A stretch of 64,000 nt of DNA, from positions 12,208,953 to 12,272,952 of the forward strand of contig CM066913.1 of NCBI GenBank assembly GCA_033964015.1, written 5' to 3'. Source of the stretch: Scolanthus callimorphus (Eukaryota > Cnidaria > Anthozoa > Actiniaria > Edwardsiidae). This document shows positions 44,901 to 53,256 of the stretch, piece after piece (the first letter of the stretch is position 1; each line of letters opens with the position of its first letter). Below the pieces are notes generated by a model that worked only from the letters and a program-made list of their open reading frames with translations, was not told where the DNA came from and made no database searches. A program made the translations under genes and the position numbers.

Positions 44901-47727
44901 GTTACTCATACAAAGTTTCATCTCGGTAGATATTTTGCTAATGTAGATATTTATAATCCGTGTATAAGCCCCACCTGCTTTCAAGTCAGGCCCACACACG
45001 ATTCTAAAATCAGTGTCTCAATTGGAGCGTGAATAGAATACGAAAATAAAAGGCACATAGATGGACATGGGCAAATAGATGAATTGAACCCCTCGAAAAA
45101 TAAAGTATCTATCTATTCATCAATCATGGACATTAAACATGGCATTCAAACGGCATAGACATGAGCATTTAGAGATAGAGCACGACACATACATCGACAT
45201 AACGAAATGGAGATAGACATATGTTCTACTTGGCACTTTATCCGTGTTATATATGGGCGGATATAAAAATAAACTGAAATATTTGTTTCCGGGGAATCTT
45301 TATGTGATATTGTGGGTATGTGTGTGTTTGGGGGATGGGGAAGGGGGGGCACTTACAGTAAGGCTGGTCAGATTTATCCAGTGACGCCATTCCCATGAGC
45401 TGTGTACCCAGGAATTTACCGTGTTTTTTTTGCCTTTCGCTTATATCGAACACAAACAGCCCTTGTCCATGCAGGTGGTCACTCCAATCGGTCAAGTAGA
45501 GATGCGAGCGGTGAAGCAAGCAGGCAAATGGATGACGTAACCAACTGAGACGGTATTGTGCAAGTACTTGCCGATTGCTACCGTTATAGCTGGCGGTCTC
45601 AATCGTGTCTAGATAGGCATCGACCCAGTATAACTTCTGCGACTGTCGATCAAGGGTTATGTCATTCGGCCACCCGAGAAGAGAATCAGCAATGAGAAAT
45701 CGACCGTCGCCATTCAGGAACGATCCTTCTATCTTTGCTATATGGCCCCAGTCTGTCCAGAAAAGTAACCTGTAAATAATAAGGAATATATGATATGACA
45801 AGTTAATCGTGCGATTTTTCCTTGAAACAAAAATGGCAAAACTAATTGTGGCTAAAAGACGTCACAATTCCTGCTACAACCAGACTTTAGTAGCTATGCC
45901 AGTGATAATATCACAATCAATTGCCGAGCGCTTGATCTTGCATTACCTACCCCGCTACTGGATCAACCGCGACACCTCTCGGCTCGTCCAAGCCGGTCTT
46001 TATTAAGGTTCGTCTTCGCGAGCCGTCCAGCCAAGCAACATTAATATTATTGTAGGTGGTATCACTCCAGTAAAGAAGATCTGAAATCCATTCCACGGCC
46101 AATCCATCACAAACTCCTATTTCCTGGTCCACTATGGTGCGTTTGCCCGTGCCATTAATATTTGCACCATAGATTCGCCGAATGGCAACATCACTCCAAA
46201 ACACCAACCCTTTTTCAATGTGGGTATCTACGGCTACTGCTCGAGTCAAGCTATCCAGACCAGGGATGACTTTGACGTAGGAGAGGTCGTCATTCACAGC
46301 AACAAGGGCTGTCCGGGTTGACACAAGTAAGGTATAGTTCACGGCCTCGGCACCTGGAATACAATTATCCTGTTATAATAATAATAATCTTTTTTCCTGG
46401 ACACCTTTCTTAGGTACATAGGAAACGAAACGATAAGTCTATACAAATAATAAAGATCAGTAAGCTAAAAAAATCTAAACCGTACATTCCTGAAATATAC
46501 TAATGATGCTGTAAATGTACTTTGCTGTTAAGTTTACAATAGAATCATCTACCATTGCTAAACAGTACAAAAATATATCTTTTTGACTAAAACTACTAAA
46601 TACTTGATTAACCTCAATCAATCTTTCAATAAAATCTTTACGCACCACTTCTAAAGCGGGTTTTGAGCAACGAGAGAAAAAATGAAATCTCATTCAAATC
46701 ACAAAGCTTACAGATTCGGGACTGATATGGGATATTGTCATAACGTCCAGACTCAACGGGTAACTTGTGGGCTGAAATTCTTAATCTTGTTACTGCTCGG
46801 CGATACTTTACATTAGCCACGTGTAATAAGTATTTTTCAAAGCCCACTCTTGATTTAACAAGTTTATAAGTCTGCCATTTACTATAATTCTGAATCTGAC
46901 ATGCCCACGTTACACCGAATTGTTTAAATAACTCAGATTTCATGTACTTTGAAATTAGTGAAAAATTACTTTTGCCAACTGAAAAGTCTAAATTCTCTAA
47001 CGACTTCAAATTACACATTTCTAACAAGTGATTAACAAATTTAACATTCTGCGCTCCTGTTTGAATACAAACCCTAGCAGTTTTTCCCACCAACTCACCC
47101 TTATACGAAGAGTCCTTTATCCGCAACCAGTGCTTAGCCAGCAAAACAGACAACTGTACAATCATTGGAACCCTACCCAATTCCGCATAAACTGCTACAT
47201 TAACGGATTTATTGTGAACTCCAAGAATGCGCTTACAAAATGGAGAGCTGAACACAAAGGTGTCCTCTGTCATGGGAATGGTTCGTACACAGCGGATTAC
47301 TCCCACATCGAATCCCTCTTACTTAAAATTGACAATTTCTTATAATTATACTAGTTTACTCGGTGGTGCGGTCCTCAAAACAGAAATACAAACTAGATGA
47401 GTTTATACGACGTACTTTCGCGTACTTTGAAGTCAAAAATTCGCCTTGGTTTTTTATATAATAATAATTTATTAATTTATAGTGCGCTTTTTTACATATT
47501 AGTGCACTTTTTAATATTAGTGATTTGCTAAATCAAATTGTTCATTATCGGACTAATTTCCTAACTGACCAGTAGAAGGGTGGAGGCAACAGAATGCCAA
47601 TTATTAAATGTAATTTATCATCCTCAACCAATTATCAAGTAGCAAAACAAGGTACATAGTTTCACTAACCTTTACAAATGAACACTAACGCGTAGCAGAC
47701 AAATAACGAAACTGTGTAACCACTCAT
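26543..47727 (-). CDS. Receptor 1: large single-pass SRCR/EGF/propeller receptor with mini-exon stalk (whole gene)
   Basis: Forty-two coding exons can be chained from 47727 down to 26543: signal peptide; two copies of a seven-exon block (six-bladed LDLR-type propeller on two exons, EGF, four SRCR); 22 stalk mini-exons; Sushi; an unknown domain; a GCC2/GCC3-like domain; transmembrane exon; tail. All extracellular module borders are phase 1, so modules can be shuffled or skipped in frame. The sum is 6767 nt; one base missing from the Sushi exon accounts for the remainder, giving 2255 codons plus stop. It should be a surface receptor with a tyrosine-rich cytoplasmic tail. SRCR-rich proteins of invertebrates are often linked to microbe recognition; that role is inference here. 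There is no direct ligand evidence. Individual exons are listed separately. Confidence 0.82.
27266..27380 (-). CDS. Receptor 1: transmembrane exon
   Basis: KHKTDSGKGV followed by SLLAIVLPIIVVVIIAAVAV and VLFFRRR: one hydrophobic helix with a basic stop-transfer end. Acceptor GATCCACCAG, donor GACG/GTAATC; ends with two bases of an Arg codon. Confidence 0.88.
27738..27902 (-). CDS. Receptor 1: GCC2/GCC3 (ephrin-receptor-like) Cys domain
   Basis: NCPAGYYQSSTSKKCTPCAR then QSSCTSCPTGTST and KLRRSCV. The CPAGxY ... CxxC ... G..SC..CP.GT pattern is that of GCC2/GCC3 or ephrin-receptor-like repeats. Phase 1-1, 165 nt. Confidence 0.85.
28076..28510 (-). CDS. Receptor 1: unknown membrane-proximal domain with furin-like site
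   Basis: 145 codons, phase 1-1. Reads SPLLAFEVNCNYATTDCPDN, then TCKNRARRKRALATN, and ends FLSMACTSGQTRQGYIC. RARRKR/A fits the furin consensus R-x-K/R-R. No known family is recognised; a SEA-like or propeptide-type autocleaved module is one possibility. The same domain occurs in receptor 2. Confidence 0.8.
28584..28789 (-). CDS. Receptor 1: Sushi (CCP) domain exon with a 1-nt deletion
   Basis: Acceptor TATTTCAG, donor CACGG/GTGAGT. Starts TVCTRPSP, then loses frame; the other frame gives the rest of a Sushi domain (QCTPGCDEGYVSAVS, LYECDAQGIW, FNLPDCTG). The paralogue exon at 58726-58932 has one more G in the run (GAGGGGGACTC against GAGGGGACTC at about 28761-28766) and is fully open. As given, translation would stop about 40 codons later, before the membrane anchor, unless the exon is skipped. 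Confidence 0.85.
28900..32460 (-). repeat. 165-bp tandem array containing the stalk mini-exons
   Basis: Units of 162-167 bp, 22 in all, containing one mini-exon and one ~120-bp intron each. Since 165 is a multiple of three and one intron frame lacks stops, a 373-codon ORF (MYSLVNGSTILPATHII...) runs through several units; it is a by-product of the repeat. Confidence 0.92.
28936..32438 (-). CDS. Receptor 1 stalk: 22 tandem 45-nt mini-exons encoding Thr/Ser/Pro repeats
   Basis: A ~165-bp unit is repeated 22 times. In each, a pyrimidine-rich acceptor (ATTATCCATTTTAG or TTCTCCATTTTAG) precedes a 45-base exon and a GTATACG donor. First exon 32438-32394, last 28980-28936. In the phase set by both neighbours each exon reads (G)STTAFPPTTTSTTS or a close variant (TTTGFPPTTTSTTS, TTSGFPPTTTSTKT, STTAFPPTTTATTS). 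Differences between units are synonymous or conservative in this frame (ACT/ACG/ACA, CCT/CCC, Thr/Ser), which supports real coding. The product would be a 330-residue mucin-like O-glycosylated stalk between the SRCR and Sushi domains. Exons are phase 1-1 and multiples of three, so any number may be skipped in frame. Confidence 0.78.
32670..32984 (-). CDS. Receptor 1 block A: SRCR domain 4
   Basis: Six-cysteine SRCR with SSAFGGAHFGVGSGKIWLDN; donor GCAAATG/GTATGG in phase 1, which feeds directly into the first stalk mini-exon at 32438. Confidence 0.92.
33805..34116 (-). CDS. Receptor 1 block A: SRCR domain 3
   Basis: Eight-cysteine SRCR with SAPCCAQFGQGSGPIWLDDV; donor CATGG/GTAAGA. The first 35 residues lie upstream of the first in-frame Met and are fixed by the acceptor TTTCAAG at 34117. 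Confidence 0.92.
34276..34430. mobile_element. MITE in a receptor 1 intron, shared by both blocks
   Basis: Ends AGAGCACAACTTTCTATGAC and its near reverse complement, with an inner hairpin (TGATGTTGGGAGAGACAC paired with its complement). The counterpart at about 42900-43055 keeps the ends but has lost one inner hairpin arm. Confidence 0.7.
34767..35078 (-). CDS. Receptor 1 block A: SRCR domain 2
   Basis: Eight-cysteine SRCR with SAPCCAHFGQGVGDIWLEKV; donor ACGA/GTACGT in phase 1. Confidence 0.92.
35165..35470 (-). CDS. Receptor 1 block A: SRCR domain 1
   Basis: Six-cysteine SRCR with GTVCADLWLHANAEVVCRQL; essentially identical to 43806-44111. Confidence 0.92.
35655..35780 (-). CDS. Receptor 1 block A: EGF domain
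   Basis: Protein identical to the block B EGF exon across the part compared (PCSSHNGRCKYLCFVKAGGY). Donor GAAG/GTGAGA. Confidence 0.9.
36702..36947. mobile_element. LINE tail with nested GGGGCGTAGCCAGG-type MITE, block A only
   Basis: A LINE 3' end (GATACAAATCAAATAAAA then TTG repeats) is interrupted by a MITE at about 36771-36934 with ends GGGGCGTAGCCAGG and CCTGGCTACGCC and long C runs. The matching position in block B (about 45322) is empty. A relative of the MITE lies at about 59242-59420. Confidence 0.75.
36984..37396 (-). CDS. Receptor 1 block A: propeller exon 2
   Basis: FLFWTDWGHIAKIE, KLYWVDAYLDTIE and LYLTDWSDHLH; nearly identical to 45357-45769. The intron on its 3' side carries a LINE tail and a MITE absent from block B. 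Confidence 0.88.
37410..38600. repeat. 1.2 kb insertion in block A with an internal ~395-bp tandem duplication
   Basis: Absent from block B at about 45786. Two diverged copies (about 37800-38100 and 38195-38475) share GTTTGTTCAAACTTGAATGA and CGCTTGAATTAGAACTTAGC. The end at about 38510-38600 is a dispersed repeat also seen, inverted, at 15540-15625. Confidence 0.65.
38764..39166 (-). CDS. Receptor 1 block A: propeller exon 1
   Basis: Same structure as 45951-46353 with the same borders. Reads SVNYTLLVSTRTALVAVNDD onward, with FVFWSDVIRRRIY and LLYWSDTT. The donor again overlaps a TAG just after the splice site. Confidence 0.87.
39614..39928 (-). CDS. Receptor 1 block B: SRCR domain 4
   Basis: RLVGGNGSHEGRVEVKHNGE start, ICRQLGFSSGASSAFGGAHF, IWLDNVMCSGTESSITKC, six cysteines. 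Donor is GAAAAGACAAATG/GTATGG. Its phase-1 end fits the block A propeller exon at 39166, which supports one fused gene over two. Confidence 0.9.
40572..42151 (+). mobile_element. 5'-truncated LINE with reverse transcriptase, in a block B intron
   Basis: Reads VVFLDLSK, then (after a frame break) DHNILLAKLHYYGI, GVPQGSVLGPLLFLLYIND and FFLFADDTNLLY, the fingers/palm motifs of a non-LTR reverse transcriptase with the catalytic ADD, then YVKYLGVLIDNHLSWKQHI, LPYLSYGIVSWG, and the tail NYNTRSAS ... GTIIWNGLPPYL. Several frame breaks make it inactive. The 3' UTR has GCCTCGATTAGCTCTGCTAT and ends in TTG repeats. It inserted after the block duplication, since block A has the empty site at about 33500. 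Confidence 0.9.
42430..42741 (-). CDS. Receptor 1 block B: SRCR domain 3
   Basis: RLIGGVAGTHEGRVEVFHQG start, ACRELGYGPAISAPCCAQF, IWLDDVSCHDNETSLLNC. Eight cysteines, like domain 2. Phase 1-1, 312 nt. It differs from the block A copy at few positions (for example CHDN against CHGN). Confidence 0.92.
43407..43718 (-). CDS. Receptor 1 block B: SRCR domain 2
   Basis: RLTGGSTPNEGRVEVYHNGQ start, VVCRQLGYDYALSAPCCAHF, WLEKVHCTGNEESLTHC. It has the additional Cys-Cys pair in APCCAHF, eight cysteines in all. Phase 1-1, 312 nt. Confidence 0.92.
43806..44111 (-). CDS. Receptor 1 block B: SRCR domain 1
   Basis: RLVGGSGPHQGRVEIFHAGY start, WGTVC, VVCRQLGYPNATS, GNIWLDDVRCSGNESSLANC and HNCSHGQDVGVVC. 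Six cysteines. Phase 1-1, 306 nt. Confidence 0.92.
44296..44421 (-). CDS. Receptor 1 block B: EGF domain
   Basis: Reads PCSSHNGRCKYLCFVKAGGY then VCACPDGHVLSSDGRSC: six cysteines in the EGF spacing that follows propellers in LDLR/LRP proteins. Phase 1-1, 126 nt. Confidence 0.9.
45357..45769 (-). CDS. Receptor 1 block B: propeller exon 2
   Basis: Continues LLFWTDWGHIAKIE, KLYWVDAYLDTIE and LYLTDWSDHLH, completing the propeller. Acceptor TTTACAG, donor ACT/GTAAGT in phase 1. Each propeller is about 272 residues, normal for the family. Confidence 0.88.
45951..46353 (-). CDS. Receptor 1 block B: propeller exon 1
   Basis: Acceptor TATTCCAG, donor GCGGG/GTAGGT. LY-type blades include GLVFWSDVAIRRIY and LLYWSDTTYNNINVAWLDG. 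First half of a six-bladed LDLR-class YWTD propeller; ends PRGVAVDPVA with two bases completing a Gly in the next exon. Confidence 0.85.
46375..47345 (-). mobile_element. LINE fragment in the first intron of receptor 1
   Basis: The minus strand reads CKRILGVHNKSVNVAVYAEL, GRVPM, then WACQIQNYSKWQTYKLVK, YRRAVTRLRISAHKLPVESG and CKLCDLNEI, the C-terminal zinc-knuckle-like region of a LINE ORF2. A frame break near 46670 joins HFFSRCSKPALEVVRKDF. The 3' end with ATT repeats is at about 46375. A part of it (39188-39333) was carried into the junction of the duplicated blocks. Confidence 0.85.
47670..47727 (-). CDS. Receptor 1 exon 1: signal peptide
   Basis: ATG at 47727-47725, reading MSGYTVSLFVCYALVFICK, a short hydrophobic leader, then donor AAAG/GTTAGT in phase 1. 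The phase matches the acceptor of the first propeller exon at 46353. This is the only leader with fitting phase and position; it was found by its phase, as it is too short to stand out as an ORF. Confidence 0.75.
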
Positions 47728-47760
47728 GTCTCTAGAGGAGCATCACATCTATAATAGAAA

Positions 47761-47768
47761 TGACGTCA
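47761..47768. promoter_or_regulatory. CRE-type octamer upstream of receptor 1
   Basis: TGACGTCA, 33 bases upstream of the receptor 1 start codon. It is the full palindromic CREB/ATF site. Position suggests a promoter or 5' UTR element; function is not shown. Confidence 0.35.
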
Positions 47769-47934
47769 ATCAGGCGACTCTACAAATTAATGTTATCTTA
47801 TTACGAATCGATCATGCTCGCATGAGCGCACCGCAAATACAAATCATAAATACAATGCACTGCAAGTATTGCCTCGCGAAAGTGATATAAACCTTTCTAA
47901 CAAATGTGCTGCATAAACCTTGTACTAAATGCAA

Positions 47935-48042
47935 ATAAAGGAAAGTATTACAGCAAATAAAGGAAAGTATCAGAACAAATAAAGGAAAGTATTAGAACAA
48001 ATAAAGGAAAGTATTAGAACAAATAAAGGAAAGTATTAGAGC
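47935..48042. repeat. Minisatellite, five units of 22 bp
   Basis: AAATAAAGGAAAGTATTAGA-type units in direct repeat within the first copy of the 885-bp duplication. Confidence 0.85.
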
Positions 48043-49377
48043 AATTCTAGCTAATCCTGCGAACTCTACCAACAACTCTAATAGAGAACAACGCTTCTAG
48101 GAGAGACACATCAAAGTTTGTTGTGATGAAGTTTAAATGATTCTTCTGCACTTTGCACGCTTTGATTAATTTGCCTAATAACCAAAAAGAAAAAGAATGC
48201 GGTCAAACGTTTTGACATGTCTCTAACGCAAGGGCCGAAAAGCAGAGAAAAGTTATCTGTTACGGTAGACGATTTTCATACCTAAACGTCAAACAAGCAC
48301 TTTGGACAAACACATTCCATTAAGCTGCACATCTGCATGCAAATTTTAAAAGGAAGAAATAATTAGAATGAAATGTATTGCCTTCTCTTGAAAAAGCTTT
48401 AAGTCCTCTGGCTAGCATGAGCCATTTTGACTGGTTTTTCGCTTTTTGGCGAGGCGAGCCGTGTTCATCAAGCTTTTTTGATATATGCGAACTATACTTG
48501 TCCTGTACGAGAGCCGTTGATAAGGAACACAGACTACGAGCGAGAACAAAAGAACACTACCGAGGGATGCCATGACAATATATAGGTGGAACCCCTTAGC
48601 GTTATTGCGTTGTAGATATTCTATCGCTAAATAAAAGGACAAAATAACAGTAGCAGGGGGGGATACCTTTTATGGTAATAATATCTGTTAATTTGATGCC
48701 GGCGTTCGCATGAGCGCACCGCAAATGCAATCACAAATATGATGAACTGCAAGTACCACCCGGAAGCGAAAGAAACGTTTACTTACAGCTGTCTTCTTAT
48801 GCTGTGCAAACCTTGTACTAAAAGCAAAAAGAAGAAAGTATTAGAGCAACCCAGCAAACTCTGACGACAACTCGAATAAAGAATAGCTCTACTACAGGAA
48901 CACACCAAAGTGCGTTGTAATGAATTTGAAATGCTTCTTCTGCACTTTGCACGCTCTGATTAATTTGCCTAATAACTCGCCCAGAATTTGCCTAATAACC
49001 TAGTAAAAAGAAGCCTTTTGGACATGTCTCTAACGCAAGTGTACGATTACAAGTAGGGTTTCCAAACGAGAGTTCAAATAAAGGCTGACCATGCAACATT
49101 TAGTTGACGCAGAGAAAAGTTATCTGTTACGGGAGACGATTTCGATACATAAACAAACATTTCGGACAAACACATTCCATTTAGCTGCTTGTGAATTTTC
49201 AAAACAACAAATAATTACAAGAAAATATATTTCATTCTCGTGAAAAAGCTTTAGGTTATCTGGCTAACACGAGCCATTTGACTGGTTATTCACTTTTGGC
49301 GAGCCGCGTTCATAATTGAGAGCACTTGATATTTGCTGAGTACGCAAAAAACACAACACCGAAAGAGAACAGCACAG

Positions 49378-49543
49378 TCTTACCATTAATTGTCAAGCCT
49401 GCATGTTTTCCATGTACTAACGGGACTGTTCGCGAATTGTACTTGTCTGTTCGCGAATTGTACTTGTCTGTACGTGCGGTTGACAAGGAAGTGGCAGATG
49501 TCTGACTACAAGCGAAAACAATACCGAGGGATGCCATGACCAT
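49378..49543 (-). CDS. Possible small secreted-peptide or alternative first exon
   Basis: ATG at 49543 reads MVMASLGIVFACSQTSATS, then the heptad RTDKYNS twice, and reaches ATTAATG/GTAAGA, a good donor in phase 1 at about 49378. The related copy at about 48572 reads MASLGSVLLFSLVVCV. The hydrophobic leader is weak in this copy. It could be an exon of an unknown gene or chance. Confidence 0.25.
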
Positions 49544-49600
49544 AAATAGGTGGAACCCCTTAGCGTTATTGTGTTGTAAATCTTCTATCGCTAAGGGATA

Positions 49601-50260
49601 CGGAGCTCAAAACAACAGTTCTTGGGATAAGTTATGGACGGCGGAGACGGGAGCTACGTTTCAGCAGATTTTCGTGTTTTCTGTAAACTCCGCCCCTTAC
49701 TCATTCTTTGGCATGCATTGTCTCTAATGAGGCCCTTCACTTCGTTCCGCCGCCCATGTTAGTACGCAACAAGTCCTGGTACTCAAGGCTCACTTTCTTG
49801 AAGCAGATCAGAAAACAGCGAAAAGTTAGTAGCTCTCCCTAAACTGGATATTGTTAGGGTTAGAGTAGGGTTAGGAAGTTGGCATTCACGAAAGCGGCAA
49901 AAACAGTGGTAGCGACACGTTCACACATCCGCATGTGGACAGGATGTCTGAGGGTATAGGGAGCCCATTGGCATCATTTCAAGTGAACTCTTTAAAGCAG
50001 ATTTATACAAAAACACATGTATACTTACTTTTGCCTTTATTTAGAATGATTAGCATATGGATAGCGAAGTTATCTGGTTTCTGGAAAGTAATTTTAGCGG
50101 AACTCTCCGCGCCTTCGGAGCTCCATACGTATCATTCAACGTCGCTCTGATTGGCTCGCGAGCGGTCCGGAATCCTACGATCCGGACCCTGGGTCCGGAT
50201 GAATCGCGCGCGCGCTTATTTCTGTGAAGTTTTATGCTGTTTAAGTGGAAGCAAAAAAAT
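49601..50260. other. No gene recognised
   Basis: Unique DNA with a short palindromic GGTCCGGA cluster near 50163-50200; no coding signal. Confidence 0.4.
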
Positions 50261-50263
50261 AAA

Positions 50264-50370
50264 TATATGATTTACCGGCTTGAGGTCGGTCCAGATCGTG
50301 AAATTCCTCGACCGTATTTTCGAAATATATTATTTTCACGATCCGGACCTCCCAGCCGGTAAATAACATA
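50264..50370. mobile_element. Hairpin MITE
   Basis: TATGATTTACCGGCT...GGTCCAGATCGTGAAA pairs with TTTTCACGATCCGGACCTCCC and AGCCGGTAAATAACATA. Confidence 0.6.
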
Positions 50371-50780
50371 TATGCATTTTGACGCCCAACTCGCCTCAAA
50401 ATATACATTGATAGTCACAGAGATTTATCTGAATTGAGGTGAACCGATAAACAGTAAGAGATGCAAGGAGACAAAAGGGACTGAAATAATAGCGAATTTG
50501 GAAAATATTTTAAACGAGCTCTGACATTTTGTTGTTTTTGCTAGGGGCAGACGCAAAGTATCTCTGTTGCGTGTATTGTATTAGTGGTCAATCACGGGAG
50601 TAGCTAAAATCATGAAGAAGATAAGCGGGGGGAGGGGGAGAGGTTCTTACCAAAACGTCCATTGGATGTTTTCCAGGGCAACTCGAATTTGTCATTAAAG
50701 AAAAAAAATTGACAAAAATGGTAAAGGATCACCATGCATTTTCAGTAGTTGTGTAATTTTATTGTAATTTTATTGAACAT

Positions 50781-50812
50781 TATCAAGAGAAAATGATCAT
50801 TTTCTCTTGATA
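50781..50812. repeat. Perfect 32-bp palindrome
   Basis: TATCAAGAGAAAATGA followed immediately by its exact reverse complement, with no loop. Confidence 0.9.
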
Positions 50813-51269
50813 TTATACACTTAACACAGAGAAAAGATAATTTGTATTGTTTTGCACAGAAAAGCTTAGGAGACAATAAAATAGCTAATCTTTCGCTGTC
50901 ATTGACAAGGGAGGGGTTATTTTTGTCTTGCTATTAAAAAAAAGAGAAATGATAGTAATTTTACCGTCATTGAATTGAATAAAATTAGCATCTACAGCAG
51001 TACTGTTAAATGAAAGAAAACAATCTGCCATTTAACAGGAATTAGAATTGCACTTTTTTAAATGTATTAAATTTCCAATTTTGACACTTATAAAATTCCC
51101 CCATTTTGATGCTAGGTGTAAAATTGTGTCATGTTTACTTTAAATTTCAAGACCTGTTTGGCGGAGCAGGGTTTTTCTCCCATAAAACCTCCTTAATGCA
51201 CACTCATAGAGCAAATTTCATGTGTCTGTAGTGCAACCAATCACAAAGTGATCACACCAATTCTGAATA

Positions 51270-51935
51270 AAACTTTACTTATTCCACTAGTTATACCTTG
51301 GACTACACTTTGTCACCCGGTGCCTAATGTCAGTGTTGTTCACTTATTCCGCAAGTTACACCTTGGACTACACTTTGTCACACGGTGCCTAATGTCAGTG
51401 TTGCTCACTTATTCCAGTAGTTATACCTTGGACTACACTTTGTCACCCGGTGCCTAATGTCAGTGTTGATCACTTATTCCACTAGTTATACCTTGGACTA
51501 CACTTTGTCACCCGGTGTCTAATGTCAGTGTTGCTCACTTATTCCAGTAGTTATACCTTGGACTACACTTTGTCACCCGGTGCCTAATGTCAGTGTTGAT
51601 CACTTATTCCACTAGTTATACCTTGGACTACACTTTGTCACCCGGTGTCTAATGTCAGTGTTGCTCACTTATTCCACTAGTTATACCTTGGACTACATTT
51701 GTCACCCGGTGCCTAATTTCAGTGTTGTTCACTTATTCCACTAGTTATACCTTGGACTACATTTGTCACCCGGTGTCTAATGTCAGTGTTGCTCACTTAT
51801 TCCACTAGTTATACCTTGGACTACACTTTGTCACCCGGTGCCTAATGTCAGTGTTGCTCACTTATTCCACTAGTTATACCTTGGACTACACTTTGTCACC
51901 CGGTGCCTAATGTCAGTGTTGCTCACTACCAAAAC
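51270..51935 (-). repeat. 65-bp satellite, array B (about 10 units)
   Basis: Same unit as at 25187-26542. It ends where a LINE 3' fragment begins (51936-52278), and a further partial unit resumes at 52280-52331, so the LINE inserted into the array. No receptor tail exon is next to this array. Confidence 0.88.
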
Positions 51936-52279
51936 ATATATTTAAGAAACAAATGACAACGATTTTATTCGAAACTCTTTGTGTTCAGGACAGTTATGCT
52001 GACATACAAAGCATCATGAACAGTATTAGCAAAATTACAAAGTAAAAGAAAAGGGTTTGGCCATATTTATTTATTTCCTTTGATAAGAATACATGTTATT
52101 AGTTTATTGTTATCGTGTTCTGTGTTATTCTGTAATTTTGGTATTCTAATGTAAAAAAGTAATTGTATTTAGCGTCCACACACTGCCTGCCTTGATTAGC
52201 TCCGCTATTTGCAGGTAGTGTGCGTTTTTAACTCCTGTCAAAATAACAATAAAGATTGATTGATTGATTGATTGATTGA
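51936..52279 (+). mobile_element. LINE 3' end with (TGAT)n tail inserted in the 65-bp satellite
   Basis: Contains GCCTTGATTAGCTCCGCTAT, shared with the UTR of the 40572-42151 LINE, then AATAACAATAAAG and TGAT repeats. Satellite sequence flanks both sides. Confidence 0.75.
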
Positions 52280-52336
52280 TCACTTATTCCACTAGTTATA
52301 CCTTGGACTACACTTTGTCACCCGGTGCCTAAGTAA

Positions 52337-52442
52337 GAGTTAATTACCGAGATTCGAGGCAATAACCCAAATACATCCCAAGGGCCGTAGGCCCGCGGGA
52401 TGTATTTGGGTTATTGCCGAGAATCGAGGTAATTAACTGGCT
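52337..52442. mobile_element. Hairpin MITE directly after satellite array B
   Basis: Arms GGCAATAACCCAAATACATC and the reverse complement GATGTATTTGGGTTATTGCC, around a G/C-rich loop; outer ends GTTAATTACCGAG and GAGGTAATTAAC. Confidence 0.8.
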
Positions 52443-53121
52443 TATTACAGGATTGGCAAGGTTTTCAGAAAACAGGAACAAATGAAATGCATTCTTCTCG
52501 TTGAATTTCAAAGTTTTGACAAGGAGTATAGTTTGTAATTGAAAAGGGTAGCGCATTCCGATAGGAACTATTGTTAGTTATTTAGCTGTTTTCATAGACG
52601 TACGTTCCCCAGAGAAAATGAATGACAGGTTTTATTCAACCATGATTTACAAAGGTCCAAACAAAAAATATACAGCTTGAGTGCATTCATTTGTTAGCAG
52701 AACACGAATTATGTCTTTTGTTTTCGTACAAAACAGCCAGGCCAGTCAATCGAGTGGCTTTTTGTATGAAGCGCGACTCATTCAAACGGTATTTTCGTTT
52801 GTACCACGCACTGACTGCTACTAGTCAATTTGCATAACGCCGAGTAACAACATGGATCGGAACTGCTTCAAGCTGGAGTAACTGAAGGCAAGTTTCAGGT
52901 ATTTTGCGCTCGTTGGTTGTTCTCTAAGATAATATATGTAAACGATTTCATCTGTATTTTCAGGTTTACCTGCTTGAACACACTCTATGGGCCAGGAAAC
53001 CAAGCAAGTAGGCTGGACAAACGCTTTATGGTTCAAGTCGGTTCAAGTGAAGGCGTTTCTCGGATATGGTGTTTTGTGGCGTTCAACGGGATTCGCGCAT
53101 AAAGGATAATCATGCAGGAGC

Positions 53122-53256
53122 AAATAGAGCGGATTTCAGATGACTGTCGTGAGTTATTCGCAATTACTTTGTAATTACACCTATAGGTTTTATTCAGAAT
53201 TGCTGTAATCACGTAGCGATTGGTCTCACTACAGTCATATGAAATTCGCTCTATTT
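53122..53256. mobile_element. MITE with AAATAGAGCG ends
   Basis: AAATAGAGCGGATTTCAGATG at the left pairs with CATATGAAATTCGCTCTATTT at the right; the interior holds TGACTGTCGTGAG-type sequence. A partial relative lies at about 58415-58440. Confidence 0.75.

Larger units (their letters stand above)
32530..46518. repeat. Intragenic tandem duplication (block A 32530-39333, block B 39464-46518)
   Basis: Both blocks start with CGGCGTCGGGCCTTCAACAA on the plus strand and end in the same LINE tail (AATGATGCTGTAAATGTAC). Seven exons match one for one with identical borders. About 130 bp of filler separates the blocks. Block B alone has the LINE at 40572-42151; block A alone has insertions at about 36702-36947 and 37410-38600. 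Confidence 0.9.
47824..49600. repeat. Diverged tandem duplication of ~885 bp, upstream of receptor 1
   Basis: TGAGCGCACCGCAAAT begins both copies (47824 and 48711). Both contain TTGTACTAAA, CACTTTGCACGCT(T/C)TGATTAA, TATCTGTTACGG and, on the minus strand, an ATGGCATCCCTCGGTA start. See the short ORF entries for each copy. Confidence 0.75.

Noticed and set aside
48412..48642. 76-codon minus-strand ORF with a leader-like MASLGSVLLFSLVVCV
   Set aside because: The related copy 0.9 kb away does not keep the frame after the leader, so no real peptide gene is claimed; kept only as a weak observation.
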